DNA of 64,000 nt from Acheta domesticus (GCA_031308135.1 JAHLJT010008756.1:79686130-79750129); one strand, 5' to 3'; counted from the stretch's first letter, positions 34,251-47,060 are shown. Translations and numbers: made by a program. The notes: a model not told the origin generated them from the sequence alone.

Positions 34251-37200
34251 GCATGTGCTTCCATCTATTGAGATATTTGTGAACTACATACAAGGCATCG
34301 TGCATAACAAAGATAGACGTTGTCCGAAAGATCGATCAAACTCATTATCAGGGTTAAGCTCGATTATCAGAGCAATATTTCATTACCGCGAGCTATTCTG
34401 TACGTTGTTAAATTGTTCGAGTTAATTTCTTTGCTCTTCGAAACATCACGCAAACGGACGTTATGATGATCCGCTACCCGACTGACCATTTTATAATTTC
34501 AATGTAAACAAATATTACGAGTTAATCATGTTTTCATGAACTATGGATGAAATGAAACATATATGTATATTTAATGTACATACGTATGTATACGTATAAA
34601 TCATGTTAATGATGCAAGGATGATGTTATAAATCATGTTAATGATACAAGAAATGAAAAATATTCTATGAAAAAAGTAAAACGTCAGGAATCTGTGATGT
34701 ATTCTAAAAAAGTAATCCTTTTTACAGTTTTTCTCTTGTAGAAAAACCCAAAGACACAAGTTCTCTGAGAAAAGCGATGGAGAGTGAAGTGTTGAACAAT
34801 ATTGAACAATGAACATTATTGACTGACACTCTGGCAGAGATACCTTCAGAGGGAAACCTCTCAAGGTATTGTATAGGTCCGCACCGGATCACATCTTGCA
34901 GCAGTGGAGGAAGTATGTCGACAGGAGGTTTTATATGAATTACATTTGCAGGCCTGATGACCTAAGTAACGCACCTGGTGTCAATAATTACATTCATAAG
35001 TCTTTGGGGGACTGAGAATTCGATCCCTGCAGATGAATTTCTACCGTGCAGAAAATCAACAAAGAGAATTGTGGTGATTTTACGGCACATGAGAAGAATA
35101 TTTACCAAGCCATTTACGCTTTCCCGGCGAAATAAAATATTCCGTTTTAGTTAGAACACCTCTATATCTCTATTGTAATCAATAAACTGATACAGAGCAA
35201 ATAACACAGATCTACAAAAAAACTTTTCGAAATTTGATTTGATATTATCGTCAGATCTTTACGTTTTTTGGTGTACTAAAACTTTAAGTGAGGTCAGTTT
35301 TTCTCTATCACGTACAGATTTTTTCATTCACAAGTTCAATCTCTAAAGATAGTAGTTTACGTTTAAACATAAATTTGCGCTTTCTACCCAACCAAATTAT
35401 GTAATTTGTTTCTTTAAATTATAGAATATGGGCCTTATGTGTGTTATCACTTGCTCACATTAACTGGTTTTGTAGTTAAACATGTTCTGAAACTTTCCCA
35501 AAACTCGCCATTGAAGAGGACGGGGGAATAAAAGCTGCAAATTTAACGAGTTGGAGAAAGAGAAAAAAGAGGGAGAGAAAGGAAAAGAACCGGATGAACG
35601 TCACTCACTTTGCGTTTCACCCCGTGGAATAATTGAAACCCATAAATGCATTCGCCGGACTGTGTGAAGGTCCTCCGGAACAAGTAAATGTTTAACGAAA
35701 GATCACAGCAGGAATTTGGTGGAAAATGGAGTCGGGCCCGGAGTGGAAAGATGTCAGAGGAAATGAAAGGAAGTTGGTAGAAATGGCTACGCATACGTTT
35801 GACGACACATTTTCCGGAGGTAGACAGATTACAAAACAAGAACCCTTGCTAACCCACTGATTCATTTTGAATTGTTAAATACCTGATGAAAATTTATTCA
35901 TCTGAACGTGTAGAAGAAAAAGTGTGATATCTTCAGCTTATTTCCGTTTATGGTGAGGGTGGTCGTGCCAAAATAAGTCTATTTTATATTTGTATCCCGT
36001 GTTTCTTGCATTAATTAAACGAACATTAATGGCATAAATTATGTCACATTTCCCATTCCCTTATACTTTAAGGCTTAGATTAATATGAGTTACATATTTC
36101 TATTGTACAAAAATATGTATTGTAGAAAAATATAAATGGGATATCCAAATGAAACCTATTGACTTCTAGTGAATAACATATTCTACATAATTTCTTCCCA
36201 TGCTTCATCTTCCACACGAATCCATCTGTTCCTATCCACAATCTAATTTTTCTGGTCACAAAGCCCGCGAGCGGAAGAGAAACTATACCCGATGGTGGGT
36301 CATATAGTGGTAAGATATGGGTGAGCTATTGCGCATCGTGTTCGACTTCAGCAAACTTCAGGCACCAGTTTGCGTCACAATAATAGCGGAAATTTTAAAT
36401 GCAGGCCAGATATCGAAATTATCATATTGTTACATATTACTGAACTGATATGTGAGGCATTTCTTGTAAGTATTTTCTCTTATACACCTTCATAATGAAA
36501 GTTGAAAATTGTTATTTTAGGCTACTTTCAAAATGTTTCTCAATACTTCTCGCTTATCGTGCAGCAAAGCGGCCAGCGTCTGGCCTGACTTTTTAAACGA
36601 AGTGCCGGTATTGGGGTCACGTGTGGTTCGTGACGCAAACGAGCAAAAATCGCTGCGCTGGAGTGGCCCAACCATCTCTGTCCACCATGGGGCATACGGA
36701 AATCATCTCACGGCACGGAATAGAAATGTGGGGTTAGGTGGAACAAGAGTCGATAGCGTGTGTATGAAACAATAATTACTGAGTTCTACGTAAAACCAAA
36801 TTGGTCCAAATATTTCGTTCTTGAGAGCAATGTATTTATTTACTGTATTATTTATTTAATATCAAAAACTGTATGTTGTTCGAGACGGGACGAAATGCAT
36901 TCGGTGCAAGGTTTCTTAAATTACAGATCCTTACCCTATCCCATATTTAAGTCGAATTATAAACACAAGTGGAAATGAGCACTCTTGGCAAGAATATTAT
37001 ATTCGCTCCCGTATAACAAAAACTGTTTTTAAAGACAAATAAGCTTCAGATTTTTGTTCATTAGTGACATTGCAGTGGTGAATAACAAAGATCCAAAGTA
37101 TTCCTGCAGTATCAACAATTATAAAAATAAGCATACTTATATTGCGTCAAATTAGCAGTCGGGTACCAATGAAAGTGTCGACGACGGATCCCAACAGTTT

Positions 37201-37289
37201 CTTTCTTCTGTCTTCGTTCAGGTAAACATAAACTGTTTCATCGTTTAAGATTTTTAATTTTTTGTAAACTTATGTATAGTATACGGAGT
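34251..37289. other. Non-coding, nothing recognisable
   Basis: A local duplication of ATAAATCATGTTAATGATRC lies at 34596-34652. A moderately GC-rich patch at 35540-35830 and another at 36540-36740 have open frames without recognisable domains. Confidence 0.4.
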
Positions 37290-38570
37290 AGCATACGTAA
37301 TATAGAGAATGCTGCGGAAAATTGATTTCGAGATTTCAACAGAAATACACTTTTTGGGGCCCCCTGATACCGCAAAAGTGTGTTTTCAAAACGTCCGTCC
37401 GTCTGTGAACAACACAAGAGTTTGTGCATAGGACTTCCTTCCAAAATTGGTATTCTTCCCAACAACTCAAAACACCACAGTAGCATTATTTGCCGATGAC
37501 AGTGCAATATTAACCTCCAACAAATGCCTGAATACTGCTATAGAAAATTTACAAGATGAATTAAACAAGGTAACACTATGGGCAGATAAATGGAAGATAA
37601 AATTAAATCCCAATAAATGTTTAGCAAAAATATTTACACTATGTCCAATAACCACGAAACCCAACCTCTAAAGCTATTTGATAAAACACTTGATTGGTTA
37701 CCAAAAAACAAAGCGATAAAATATCTTGGTGTATTAATAGATACCAGACTAACATGGACTAATCATATAAATGACAAAATTATACAAGCAAACAGAAGAC
37801 TACATAAATTATATCCATTAATTAACAGAAAAAGCGCCCTCAAAACAGAATGTACATTAGTGCTTTACAAAGCAATAGTTCTTCCCATTATAATGTATGC
37901 ATGCCCGATATGGTACAACACTGCTGCAACTAATATAAAGAAAATACAAACCTTCCAAAACAAAATTCTTCGTATAGCTGTAAACGCCCCCTGGTTCATT
38001 AGAAACAGTCAATTACACTCAGAATTAAAAACAGAAACTATCCACCAAACAATGCTCAAACGTTCACATTCTTTTTTCACATATTTACATAATATACCAG
38101 CAACTGACTATTATAACCTTGGTCAATCAGCAACAACCTCCCGAATCAAAAACAGATTTCCATATGACAAATATTTAATCCAATTTGCTGACCCCCCATA
38201 AATCTTTCAGAATTTGAACAATAATAAACAAACAAACAAAATCTGAAAAATAATAAACAATAATGAGGAACCTGTTGGGCTTCCCTTAATTCTACTTATT
38301 AAAAAATGAATGTATTATATCAATGTTATCCCTTGTTCCTTCGATGATTGAATTGTACTGTCTGTTGGTTATTTACTTTTGTAAGATTTGTGGTTTGAGT
38401 TGATTTAAATGAAAACAATCCCTGTAAAGCAATTATGCTGGCCTGTGGAAAATAAAAAAAAATTTTTAAAAAATTGGTATTCTCCGGTCGATCTGGCTCG
38501 ACTCGAAGCCCTGTGATTTTGAAAAACATTCTTTAAATTTTGAAGGTACTGCACTAGAATCCCCTGCAAC
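37290..38570 (-). repeat. Repeat X copy split by a retrotransposon
   Basis: The two halves, 37290-37456 and 38470-38570, join into sequence parallel to 46190-46460: CCGTCCGTCTGTGAACAACA, then TGCATAGGA, and after the insertion GAAGCCCTGTGATTTTGAAAA. The interruption is the Jockey-like element. Confidence 0.75.
37457..38469 (+). mobile_element. 5'-truncated Jockey-like non-LTR element
   Basis: Encodes the end of an RT: VALFADDSAIL with the catalytic FADD, WADKWKIKLNPNKC, KYLGVLIDTRLTWTNHI, MYACPIWYN, FQNKILRIAVNAPWFIRNSQ. A single frameshift near 37645-37670 separates the two frames (37447-37671 and 37617-38201). A 3' UTR of about 260 bp ends in an A-run at about 38453-38462. The 14-bp direct repeat AAAATTGGTATTCT flanks it (37443-37456 and 38470-38483), so the truncation is original to the insertion. 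Confidence 0.9.
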
Positions 38571-38689
38571 ATCTCCAAAATTTAATCAAATAATCAAAAA
38601 ATAACCTGTGATAGTTTTGTCTTTCAACGCTCATCAGCTGTTTACAAAAAAAGGAAACCAAAGCCGTCGCATCTGTTGTTTTTAGGGCT

Positions 38690-39090
38690 TTTGCGACCTC
38701 TCCCCTCTGCTCGCAGAAGTGCCGGTGTCGCAAAAGCTACTGTCGAAAGGCGACAGTTACAAGGGTTACTACAGAAAATCTTGTACATTTAATTTAAAAT
38801 CACATGTCAGAAAATATAATTTTATACTCAAAAACTAGCAAAACATTAACATATGTTACAACACTGCATTCATCTATTTATGATCCATCTATTGCCAGTG
38901 AGAAAATGAATAATTCCATTTTAAAAAATTAAAGATGATTAAATTTCTCGAAAAATAAAAATATTTCGAGCAATATCTCTACGGCCCAATACTTGCCCCA
39001 TAATTCCGTATTGTTGCGCGAGAATGTTATTGATATTTCGATATCGGGAACCGTTTATAAGTTATGGGGGTGACCCATAGTTGATGGGAC
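38690..39090 (+). mobile_element. Partial copy of the 62.5-kb TIR transposon
   Basis: Matches the right half of 62492-63322: GTGTCGCAAAAGCT...GGCGACAG, AATCACATGTCAGAAAATAT, TAATTCCATT, and the right arm with CTTGCCCCATAATTCCG and GTTATGGGGGTGACCCATAG. It stops at GTTGATGGGAC, a few bases before the expected end. The left arm is missing. Confidence 0.75.
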
Positions 39091-39490
39091 TCTCTTTATA
39101 TTTCTCTAGCATTTCTGCACTAACTTCATGAATCGTCTGTACATTGTTTACATAATTGCATACAAAAATTTGTCTAAAGTAAATTCAGATGCATTTAGAA
39201 TGTGCTTTTGTTGAAGGAAGTTCGAACATTCCAATTCAGGAAGTTATTTACTACCGTCACCCTGTCATTACGAATTTGTATTCGAATTCGATCGCCCTTC
39301 CCGGATTGCATCAGACTGTGGCGTGCAGCCCAAAACAAATCGTGCATGCAGCTCGAGGTCGTAGAATATCAACAAGGTACCGTCAAGGCGTGGCCACCGT
39401 CGAGGTTATATTATAGTCTGAAACGGGAGTTCCAGGTCTGTTCGACGACTCGAGCATTTGTAACCTCTGCAGACTTATAGTAATATTTTA
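39091..39490. other. Spacer with unexplained moderately GC-rich frame
   Basis: 39190-39480 has two overlapping + frames of 75 and 92 codons with balanced composition but no domain, flanking exon or repeat partner that I could recognise. Confidence 0.35.
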
Positions 39491-39880
39491 CAGTGTCCGG
39501 GAAGGAAACGTCAGAACTTCGAAAATAATATCTTAAGACAATTTTAAGCATATTTTGTTTAATAAACTACTTGGATATTCCGAATGGCTGAACCGTAATA
39601 AGCTCTTAAAAGTTGGTTTGAAAAAATGATTTGTTGGCAAAAATTTGCATTGAAGAAGCATAGAAACACTCCATAACATGTAAATATTGTTGTTTATTAT
39701 TTTCAAAAGAAATTAATATATTTGTTCAGAACGAAAAATTAACTCGGAAATAAAAAAGCAGTCAAATTTTGTAAATTGGGTGCTTTTTTTATTTCTATTT
39801 TAAATGTTCGGTAAAATATGCTTAAAATTATCTTAAGAGCTTATTTTCGAAGGTCCAACGTTTCCTCCCCAGACAGCCTG
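39491..39880. mobile_element. 390-bp TA-flanked MITE with approximately 65-bp TIRs
   Basis: Left CAGTGTCCGGGAAGGAAACG pairs with the reverse complement of the right end, CAGGCTGTCTGGGGAGGAAACG in part, and both continue through CTTCGAAAATAA, CTTAAGA and AATTTTAAGCATATTTT. TA is present at 39489-39490 and 39881-39882. No ORF. The ends fit Tc1/mariner-type non-autonomous elements. Confidence 0.85.
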
Positions 39881-40579
39881 TATTTGAGTTTTAATTCTAC
39901 GCTGAATTTTAATGGAAAATTATTGTTTTAAGGTATGTATATGTGAATGTTTATAGTCGAATATTATTTTACAAAAGAATTTAACGATGTATTCGAACAG
40001 AAGGTACATCTTTTATAATAGTACAAACATTAATTTTAAACGAGTCAATTTTAATTTGACCTGTTCGTTTCAAAAAGCGCAAAAATGCTTGAAATAATTT
40101 ATTTTAAGTCAATTTTTAACTGATGCAAAGTAAATTTCTGTAGTAAGCATTTATGATCAACTAAACTTGAAAATAAGTATGGTAATTTATGAGGAAGTCA
40201 TAATTTATATTTAATAAACTTCCAGTATAGAAAAGTACAGTCATATTTACGGCGTGCACATAGGTTAGATCATTAATTCGTCCTAACCAAAGTTCAGATG
40301 GCAGGAATAATGAATACTCAACGGATCTGTGATCAAATAGGGGGAAGAAGAAGAATAAAAAAGAGGATTTAAGATACATAGAATAAAACTTTTAAAGTAT
40401 GAATAAAAGATAATGAACACATATTAAGGAAAAAATTAGAACAATCCTTAAAAATGTTAGATTGTAAATATATTAAAATGGAATAGCTCCTTTACTACAT
40501 AAGTTGAAAGGCTGTTGCCTTGTCGCTATCGCTAAGTCATTCATCTCTCTCCCTTTTTATGTTCCTGTAGCTGTTGTAT
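39881..40579. other. Non-coding, AT-rich
   Basis: Nothing recognisable. Confidence 0.4.
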
Positions 40580-42000
40580 TAACAAACTAGTGGTGCTACA
40601 AAATGGCACAGACTTTCCCGTATTAGTTTTCTACTTCCTTCGGCCTCGGCTAGCTATTCGGAATTGCCACATACTCTTGCCAGCTACCATCTATCACCGC
40701 ACAAAATATATTTTTTTAACATTTTCTTAATTTTTCGGTTTCTTAATGGTAGAACGGAAATACTCATGTTAGAATATTAAAAAACACAAAAACCTAGTCC
40801 TAAATTGCAAATTTCTTTTAAAAATTTTATACCATTTTAAAGAAAATGGGGTTTTAGCGCTACTAAAAATGTGAAATTTGAAGCTCGTTTTCACATAAAA
40901 TTTTTGAGTTTTCAAAACACTTCATTCAAAGTCATTTGAAGCACATACACTCACAAATATAATAATGTTTACAAACTGCTGATAATGTGCATATTAAATA
41001 TGGAAGAGATCTTCCAAAAAATTACATTTGTGTAATTTAAAAAAAATAAGAAAAATCTCAAAATAAACTTTAAATCATATTAAAGAGTGCAATTAGGACT
41101 ATCTCTTCCAAAAGTTTGAAGAAAAAGTTTGGAGTAATTTATGAAAAAATGGTGTTCGAGCGTTTCGGAAAATGCGGAATTTTGAGCTATTTTTCACAGA
41201 AAATAATTGAGTTTTCCAAAAACTTTACTTGACATTATTTAAAGCACATGTACTCATAAATATAATAATGTGAACAAAGCGCCGCTAATGTAAATATTAT
41301 CGACGTGAGAGACAAGTCAAAAACATTATATATTTGCAATTTTTTGAGAAAAGAAAAGAATACAGCAATATGGCTTTTATATAACCTTATGGAGTACATT
41401 TACCACTATCTCTACCAAAAGTTTAAAGAAAAAAGTTGGAGCCGTTTTTGAGAAAATTTAGTTTTTGTAATTGTTTAACATTGCATATATTGCACGCAAT
41501 ATTGCGCGAAAACTACTAAAATTTTCAAAACAATGTATATGACCTTAAACAAAGAACTCACTTTTGAGAACACATTTTATTTGAAGGAAAAATCTCTATC
41601 TTCAATTTTGTAGTTGGAGAAAGACGCCGAAAAAAATTCAAACTTTCAAAATTTTCGAAAAGTCAGAGTTATCCGTAAAAATCGGACCTATGCCATCTTA
41701 ATAAGTGAATTTTACTCTATTTATATAAGAAATTTAAAGAAAAAATTTGGAGCCGTTTTTGAGTAAATTTTGAAAATGTCACAAGAACTTCATGTAAAGT
41801 ATCATCAAATTTTGAAGAATCCTTTTGAAAATCTCAAAGCTTTGGCTCAAACCAGATCAACCGGGGAATATGTATTTTGGAAGAAATTGTACCTATGGTT
41901 TAGGCGCTAGCAGTGTTCACAGACGGAAGGACGCTTTCCTTTCAATTGGTTTTTTCGGTATCAAGGACCCACAAAAGAGGGTTTCTGGCTACACCAGGTT
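40580..42000 (+). repeat. Repeat X copy 3, longest continuous copy
   Basis: Runs from AACTAGTGGTGCTACAAAAT through GAAATTTGAAGCTCGTTTTC, GTGTTCGAGCGTTTCGG, GACGCCGAAAAAAATTC and GGAGCCGTTTTTGAGTAAAT to CACAGACGGAAGGACGC and GGTATCAAGGACCCACAAAA. This copy gives the order of the family blocks at about 1.4 kb. No conserved ORF or terminal inverted repeat was found. Confidence 0.7.
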
Positions 42001-42359
42001 TGCATTTATCAACTGAAGTTTTAATTGAGTATTGAAGTAGGTACGTTAGTTTAATGAAGTACTTTTCAAGGAAATACTACATTAAATTGAACGCAAGTTG
42101 TTTATGACAGCAAGATCTAAGTATACTACGTCACTCCCCAAAGATCACCCTCTGTCCTCTGTGATCTGGTGTGCACTTGCTTACATGTCTTCCTGGACCA
42201 CACCCAATACAAAAGCGGATCGGAGCCAGATCTCGGAGCAGGTCAAGAACTCATAACCACAACAACCGCAGGGCGTGACGAAGGTCAATCGCCTCGGAGG
42301 TGCATTAATATAAAACGTAGTGCGCTGAACCCCTGCGATTATAACAGATTGTGCTAAAA
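42001..42359. other. Unassigned, partly GC-balanced
   Basis: 42130-42340 is less AT-rich than its surroundings and has frames in both strands of about 60-70 codons, none with a recognisable domain. Confidence 0.35.
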
Positions 42360-42880
42360 TATTCCGTACATTTTTGCTCGTAATTTCAAGCAAAATTACG
42401 CGAAAGGTACTGAAATTTTCGAAATAATGTACATGACATTATTTCCGAATCTAACTTTAAGGAATAGATTTCATTAAGAGAAAAATCTCTATCTTTAATA
42501 TTTTAGTTGCAGGAAAATGCCGAAAAATTTTTGAACGTTTGCAATTTTCGAAAAATCATTGTTTTCAACGAACATGTGACCATTCTCTTAAACGTTCTTT
42601 ACACTATCCAGCAATATTTAATAAAAACGATGGAGCCATTTTCTTCAAATTTTGAAAATATCCCAGGGACTGCACGTGAAGCACCCACGAAAATAAAAAT
42701 ATTGGTTTCAAATTCAATTAGTCGGGACATCAGCTAGATCGATTGGGGAATATCAATTTTGGGGAAAATCGGCTGAACAGTTTAGCCGTTAGCATTGTTC
42801 ACAGACAGACGGACAGACGTTTTGCGTCATTTGATTTTTCGGTATCAAGGACCCACAAAATATGGATTCTCCTCTACACC
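42360..42880 (+). repeat. Repeat X fragment, 3' part
   Basis: GCGAAAGGTACTGAAATTTTC to GTTCACAGACAGACGGACAG and CGGTATCAAGGACCCACAAA repeats the distal half of copy 3 in the same orientation. Confidence 0.65.
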
Positions 42881-44692
42881 ACGTGACAGAGGATTTCTTT
42901 TCTAAATTTAGCAACAGGATTTATCAACTTTTTCGTTACCAGGGCCTGTAATAAGAGTTTTCTGCCGCAAATTCGCAGTTTTTTCGCGCAGCATTACAGA
43001 ACTGTAATGCTGCGACTACTCCGTAGCGAGAAAGAAAAAGGAGGAGCTGGAGGAGAGTCACAAATGAAAAGTACTACATCTGTTTATAGTACTTACAACA
43101 TGCTGTTATAAAATATTTTTGGAAAGGTGTATTCCTGGTCTTTTATATCGTATTTGCTTCTAAGGTAAACAAGAAAAATATTTAAAACAGTGTTTTCGCA
43201 CGAGAAGAAGTTTGAATTTTCTACTCAACTACATTTATGATTTTTTCTTTAAATGGAAGGTACTGAGAAAGAGGTGTTTCTTTTGGGTCAAATGGGTCTT
43301 ATTCACAATTATTTGTTTTCGAACTAGTTTGAGAACATTTTTTTAAAAAATTCTGTTAGTGAAAATATTTTTCTAAAATTATTTTTTTCTAACAAACACA
43401 TTGCAATTTTTTAGACGTAACACTTTTCTTGTCCACAAATGATATGCGAAATTCTATGTTCGTTTTAAAAAAATGTGTCAATGGATCAACTGTATTAACA
43501 ACTCTTTTATGTGACCTGAATATCACTGGAAATAAACGAGAACCTGACCCCTTCACGAACACGAGCCTGGGAACTTACTCAGCAGAACGTCAATAATCCG
43601 GATTGATTGACCCGGACCACTTCAGAATATATAACTCGTCGGGATACATTATTAAATTGCTTATGTAAACTGTTCAAACTGACTCTATCTATCCAACATT
43701 TCTTTCTTTCTCGCATAATACGTACTTCGTAGTGTAGAGAAAATATTACAACGTAATATTTTTATAACTCTTTTAATAAATTTCTTTTATTTTAAGTAAA
43801 AATATTATGTTTGCAAATGTCGCAAATAAAGCAAGAAAGTGTGTGCCGTTGTAGCAACACTAGTTTGGATTCGTTTTGATCGACTTTAGATCTCGAGGTA
43901 AAGCGCAGACATTTTCTCCCACAATTACTCTTGGTGCCCATAATGATCGAGAACACCCTGCATTCTAGGACAATGGTGTAAGATGAAAAGTTTATTAAGA
44001 AAGTTTAATTGACATGTATTCACATCCAAAGTGAAACTCGTTTCCTCAACTCTTCTACCCAAGGTGGACAGAGAGTTCATATCTAAGCAATCACGGCTAT
44101 GTAATAAGCCTTGTAACACGAATAAATGTAAACGGGTTGAAAAATATGAAAAAAATCTTTCCCTCAATTGCGTGGGTGATATCTGCTTCCTACTCTCCTG
44201 ACACTTATTATCCGCGAGATTCATAAATAGATTCGTGTTCTGTATTTAAATGATCTACTACGACCTCGAATCAAACAGCTCAATAATTGGTTCTTCGACG
44301 AGCTAACCGACGAAACAGCCCGAGCGCACGCAGACCAGTTTTAAAACACGGTCCAGACGTGGCAGCGCGGGTCGTGGCCATGGCCAAGGACGACAGCACA
44401 GCGTCGGCCTCCAACAGGGAGTAGGCCGCTTTCAACGTCAGGCCCAGTGCTTCCGTGGTTTCGCCCACCCGCATGCGACCACTCATGGCTCGGTTCTCAA
44501 CAGGTTCTGGGCAGCGGTTCCGCTGTGAGGTGTGTGACCATCTACCCTATAGTCGGAATCTCGCTCTAAGTGATTTTCATATTTGTGTACCCCTCAAGAA
44601 ATTCCCGACCGGTCATCGTTACGCTTATCACAGTGATGCAGATTTCAAGATGGGCGTCAAACACTGATATCTATCCCAGGCGACAGATTTAA
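42881..44692. other. Non-coding with one GC-rich frame
   Basis: Mostly AT-rich. At 44280-44560 the GC content rises, and a minus-strand frame at 44280-44486 (68 codons, Ala/Leu/Arg-rich, starting MSGRMRVGETTEALG) stands out. I do not recognise it and see no splice context, so it is noted only as a possible exon or retrogene scrap. Confidence 0.3.
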
Positions 44693-45303
44693 CCCGGCAA
44701 CGGATGGGTGCAAAAATGTAACACGAATGGATGGGCTGAATCTGAGAAACCTGGTTAAAAAATAAGAATATTATAGCAAATATTTTGTTTACATCATTGT
44801 TAGATATTTTGTTTGTCATTATATTCGTTTGATATAATAGAAAGCATTATGCATTAATATATTATGCATTTTTTCTTATTAAAAATATTTGATAAGTTTG
44901 AAAAGGAGCACAATGAGGCGTCCCTAATACCATCCTAGTCATTCCACTAGAAATTTGGACTCAGTTCTGTCCTTGCACTTCAATTTTACTTTAGTTATAC
45001 GTACGATTTAGTAAAACTACAGAAAAATAACATAATTATCTATATTGCAATAATAAATAATTTCAATAATACTAATACGTACCTTCTTAATTACAGTTAC
45101 CCGAACGGATGAATTGGGTCTGAGTGAACAAATTACGCATTTACGCACGTATACAACCTATATGGCAATACCTACCACACTGAACATTTCATACGCAAAT
45201 AAAAGAAAGGTAGAGTGACAAACAGGCTTCTGGTATAATCTGTGAGTGGCTGAAGTTTTTGTTATGTCGTGGGTCTCACAGACCCAATCCATCTGTTGCC
45301 GGG
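44693..45303. mobile_element. piggyBac-like non-autonomous element
   Basis: Left end TTAA|CCCGGCAACGGATGGG and right end, reverse complement, CCCGGCAACAGATGGATTGG followed by TTAG. A TTAA target with CCC-starting TIRs is the piggyBac signature; the right flank CTAA is one base off. Subterminal GAATGGATGGG and CGGATGAATTGGGTCTG repeats lie inside. About 611 bp, no transposase. Confidence 0.6.
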
Positions 45304-45374
45304 CTAAAAGATTCGTATTTGTTGAGCCATTATATCTCCCGTAAATGGCAATTGTTCTCGGCGTCTTTAGATCC

Positions 45375-45637
45375 CGGGGGTTTCTAATCGGTCACCCAAT
45401 CAGGAACCCACGAAGTCTCCAATTCACTTACCTTCGTGACTTCACGTAGGCAATGAATTCGGCAAGCGACGCAGGTTTTGCGGTCTTGGCCGTTTCAGTA
45501 GAACCATCTCAGCATTTGCTTGGGTGACCGAGGGAAACCACAAAAACCCCGGCCAGGATGGCCGGCAAGGGGGTTGAAACCAAACCTTCCGAATGCGAAG
45601 TGAGCGCGCTAATCTGAGCCACTTCGCTTGGTACTTA
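45375..45637 (-). repeat. SINE-C, tRNA-derived
   Basis: The minus strand starts AGCGAAGTGGCTCAGATTAG CGCGCTC, an A-box head, with a B-box-like GGTTTCAACCCCC about 50 bp on, then TTTGTGGTTTCCCTCGGTCA. The tail end was not placed with certainty. Confidence 0.7.
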
Positions 45638-46149
45638 AACGATACAAATGTTGATCCCACAGTATGTCAAAAGTCTCAATTCTGGTGCTTATTATGTGAG
45701 AAAATAGTATAATACTAGCTGAAGTACCCGGGCATTTATTACAGTAAATTATTAGTCCGGAAGAAGAATTCTTTTATTCACAACCTGCAGTGGGGCCTAC
45801 TTCTATCCCATTGTATCACTGCACCGCCTGCCCTGACCAGCTACCCTGTCTTGTCCCCTGTTTGGAAAATTTCCGATCTACCTCGCTCACTTTCCCACTG
45901 AAAAAAGTATACATTTCTCTTTTGGGAGTTCCAGCACCCAACCATTCCTCACGTTTTACTAAAAACAATAAACAAATCTAAGCTACAAAATAAAATACTT
46001 GTAGACTCACGTACTATATTATTTTTTAGAGTTTTATATATTATTCCGTTACTTTCAATAAATTGCCACATTATAAAACTCTTTTCTTATATTTTTTACT
46101 TTTCTGTATACGTACGTAAATACGGAATAATATGCGTACTATAGGGAAA
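45638..46149. other. Non-coding spacer
   Basis: Nothing recognisable. Confidence 0.4.
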
Positions 46150-47060
46150 GTTGTATGTAATGCTGCGCGAAAAAATTGTGCATTTTCGGCAGAAAAAAAT
46201 TCATTGTCGAGCACTGTTAACGAAAAAGTAGATAAATCCAGTTTCTAAATTAAGAAAAAATTCTTTAACACGTGGTGTAACCATAATCCCTGTGTCCTTG
46301 ATACCGAAAATCCAATTGAAAGCAAAACATCCGTCTGTCTGTGTGTCCGAAGTAAGTGAACAACACGAGCATCTAAATCATGCATAGGATACTTTTCAAA
46401 TTTAAAAAACCGCTGTCCTTCTAGCCTGAGTCAAAGCCCTGCGATTTTGAAAAACATACATTAATTTTATTAACATTACTTAGCATGAAGCCCTCCCCCC
46501 CCGGGAAAATTTTTTCAAAATTTTTCTTTAAATTTCTTGTAAGAATAGAGTAAAATGCACTTACAAAGGTGGCATAGGTCCCATTTTCACAGTTAAGTTT
46601 GAATTTTTGAAAATTGCAAAATTTTGAATTTTGTTGGTCGCCTTCCTACAACGACATAATAGAAGATAGAGATTTTTCCTTCAAACAAAATTTGTTCTTC
46701 ATAGTGAGTTCATTATGATCATATATATTTTTTCGAAACAGTAGTGTTCGCACAATATTGCGGGCAATATGTTCAATTTAAAAAAAATAACAAAAATAAG
46801 CCTAATGCACTCTATGAGATGACACAACTACCGTATTGCTCTATTAGTTTTTTTTAATTAAAAAAATGGATTTTTTTACTTGTCTCTCACGTCGTTAATA
46901 ATTACATTAGCCGCTATTTGTTATTTAAATAATGTTAAAAATTTGTTATTTAAATAATGTCATAAAGTTTCTCGAAAACTCAACAGTTTTCTATGAAACT
47001 AGCTCAAATTCCGCATTTGAGCGAAATGCAGAATTTACCCAGGCAGCGATTAGCATCCTA
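46150..47060 (-). repeat. Repeat X copy 4
   Basis: Reverse-orientation copy containing CCTTGATACCGAAAATCC, CGTCTGTCTGTGTGTCCGAA, GGTCGCCTTCCTACAACGAC and CTCACGTCGTTAATAATTAC. It provides the empty-site comparison for the Jockey-like insertion. A 21-bp unit TTTGTTATTTAAATAATGT(T/C)A is duplicated at 46917-46965. Confidence 0.7.
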
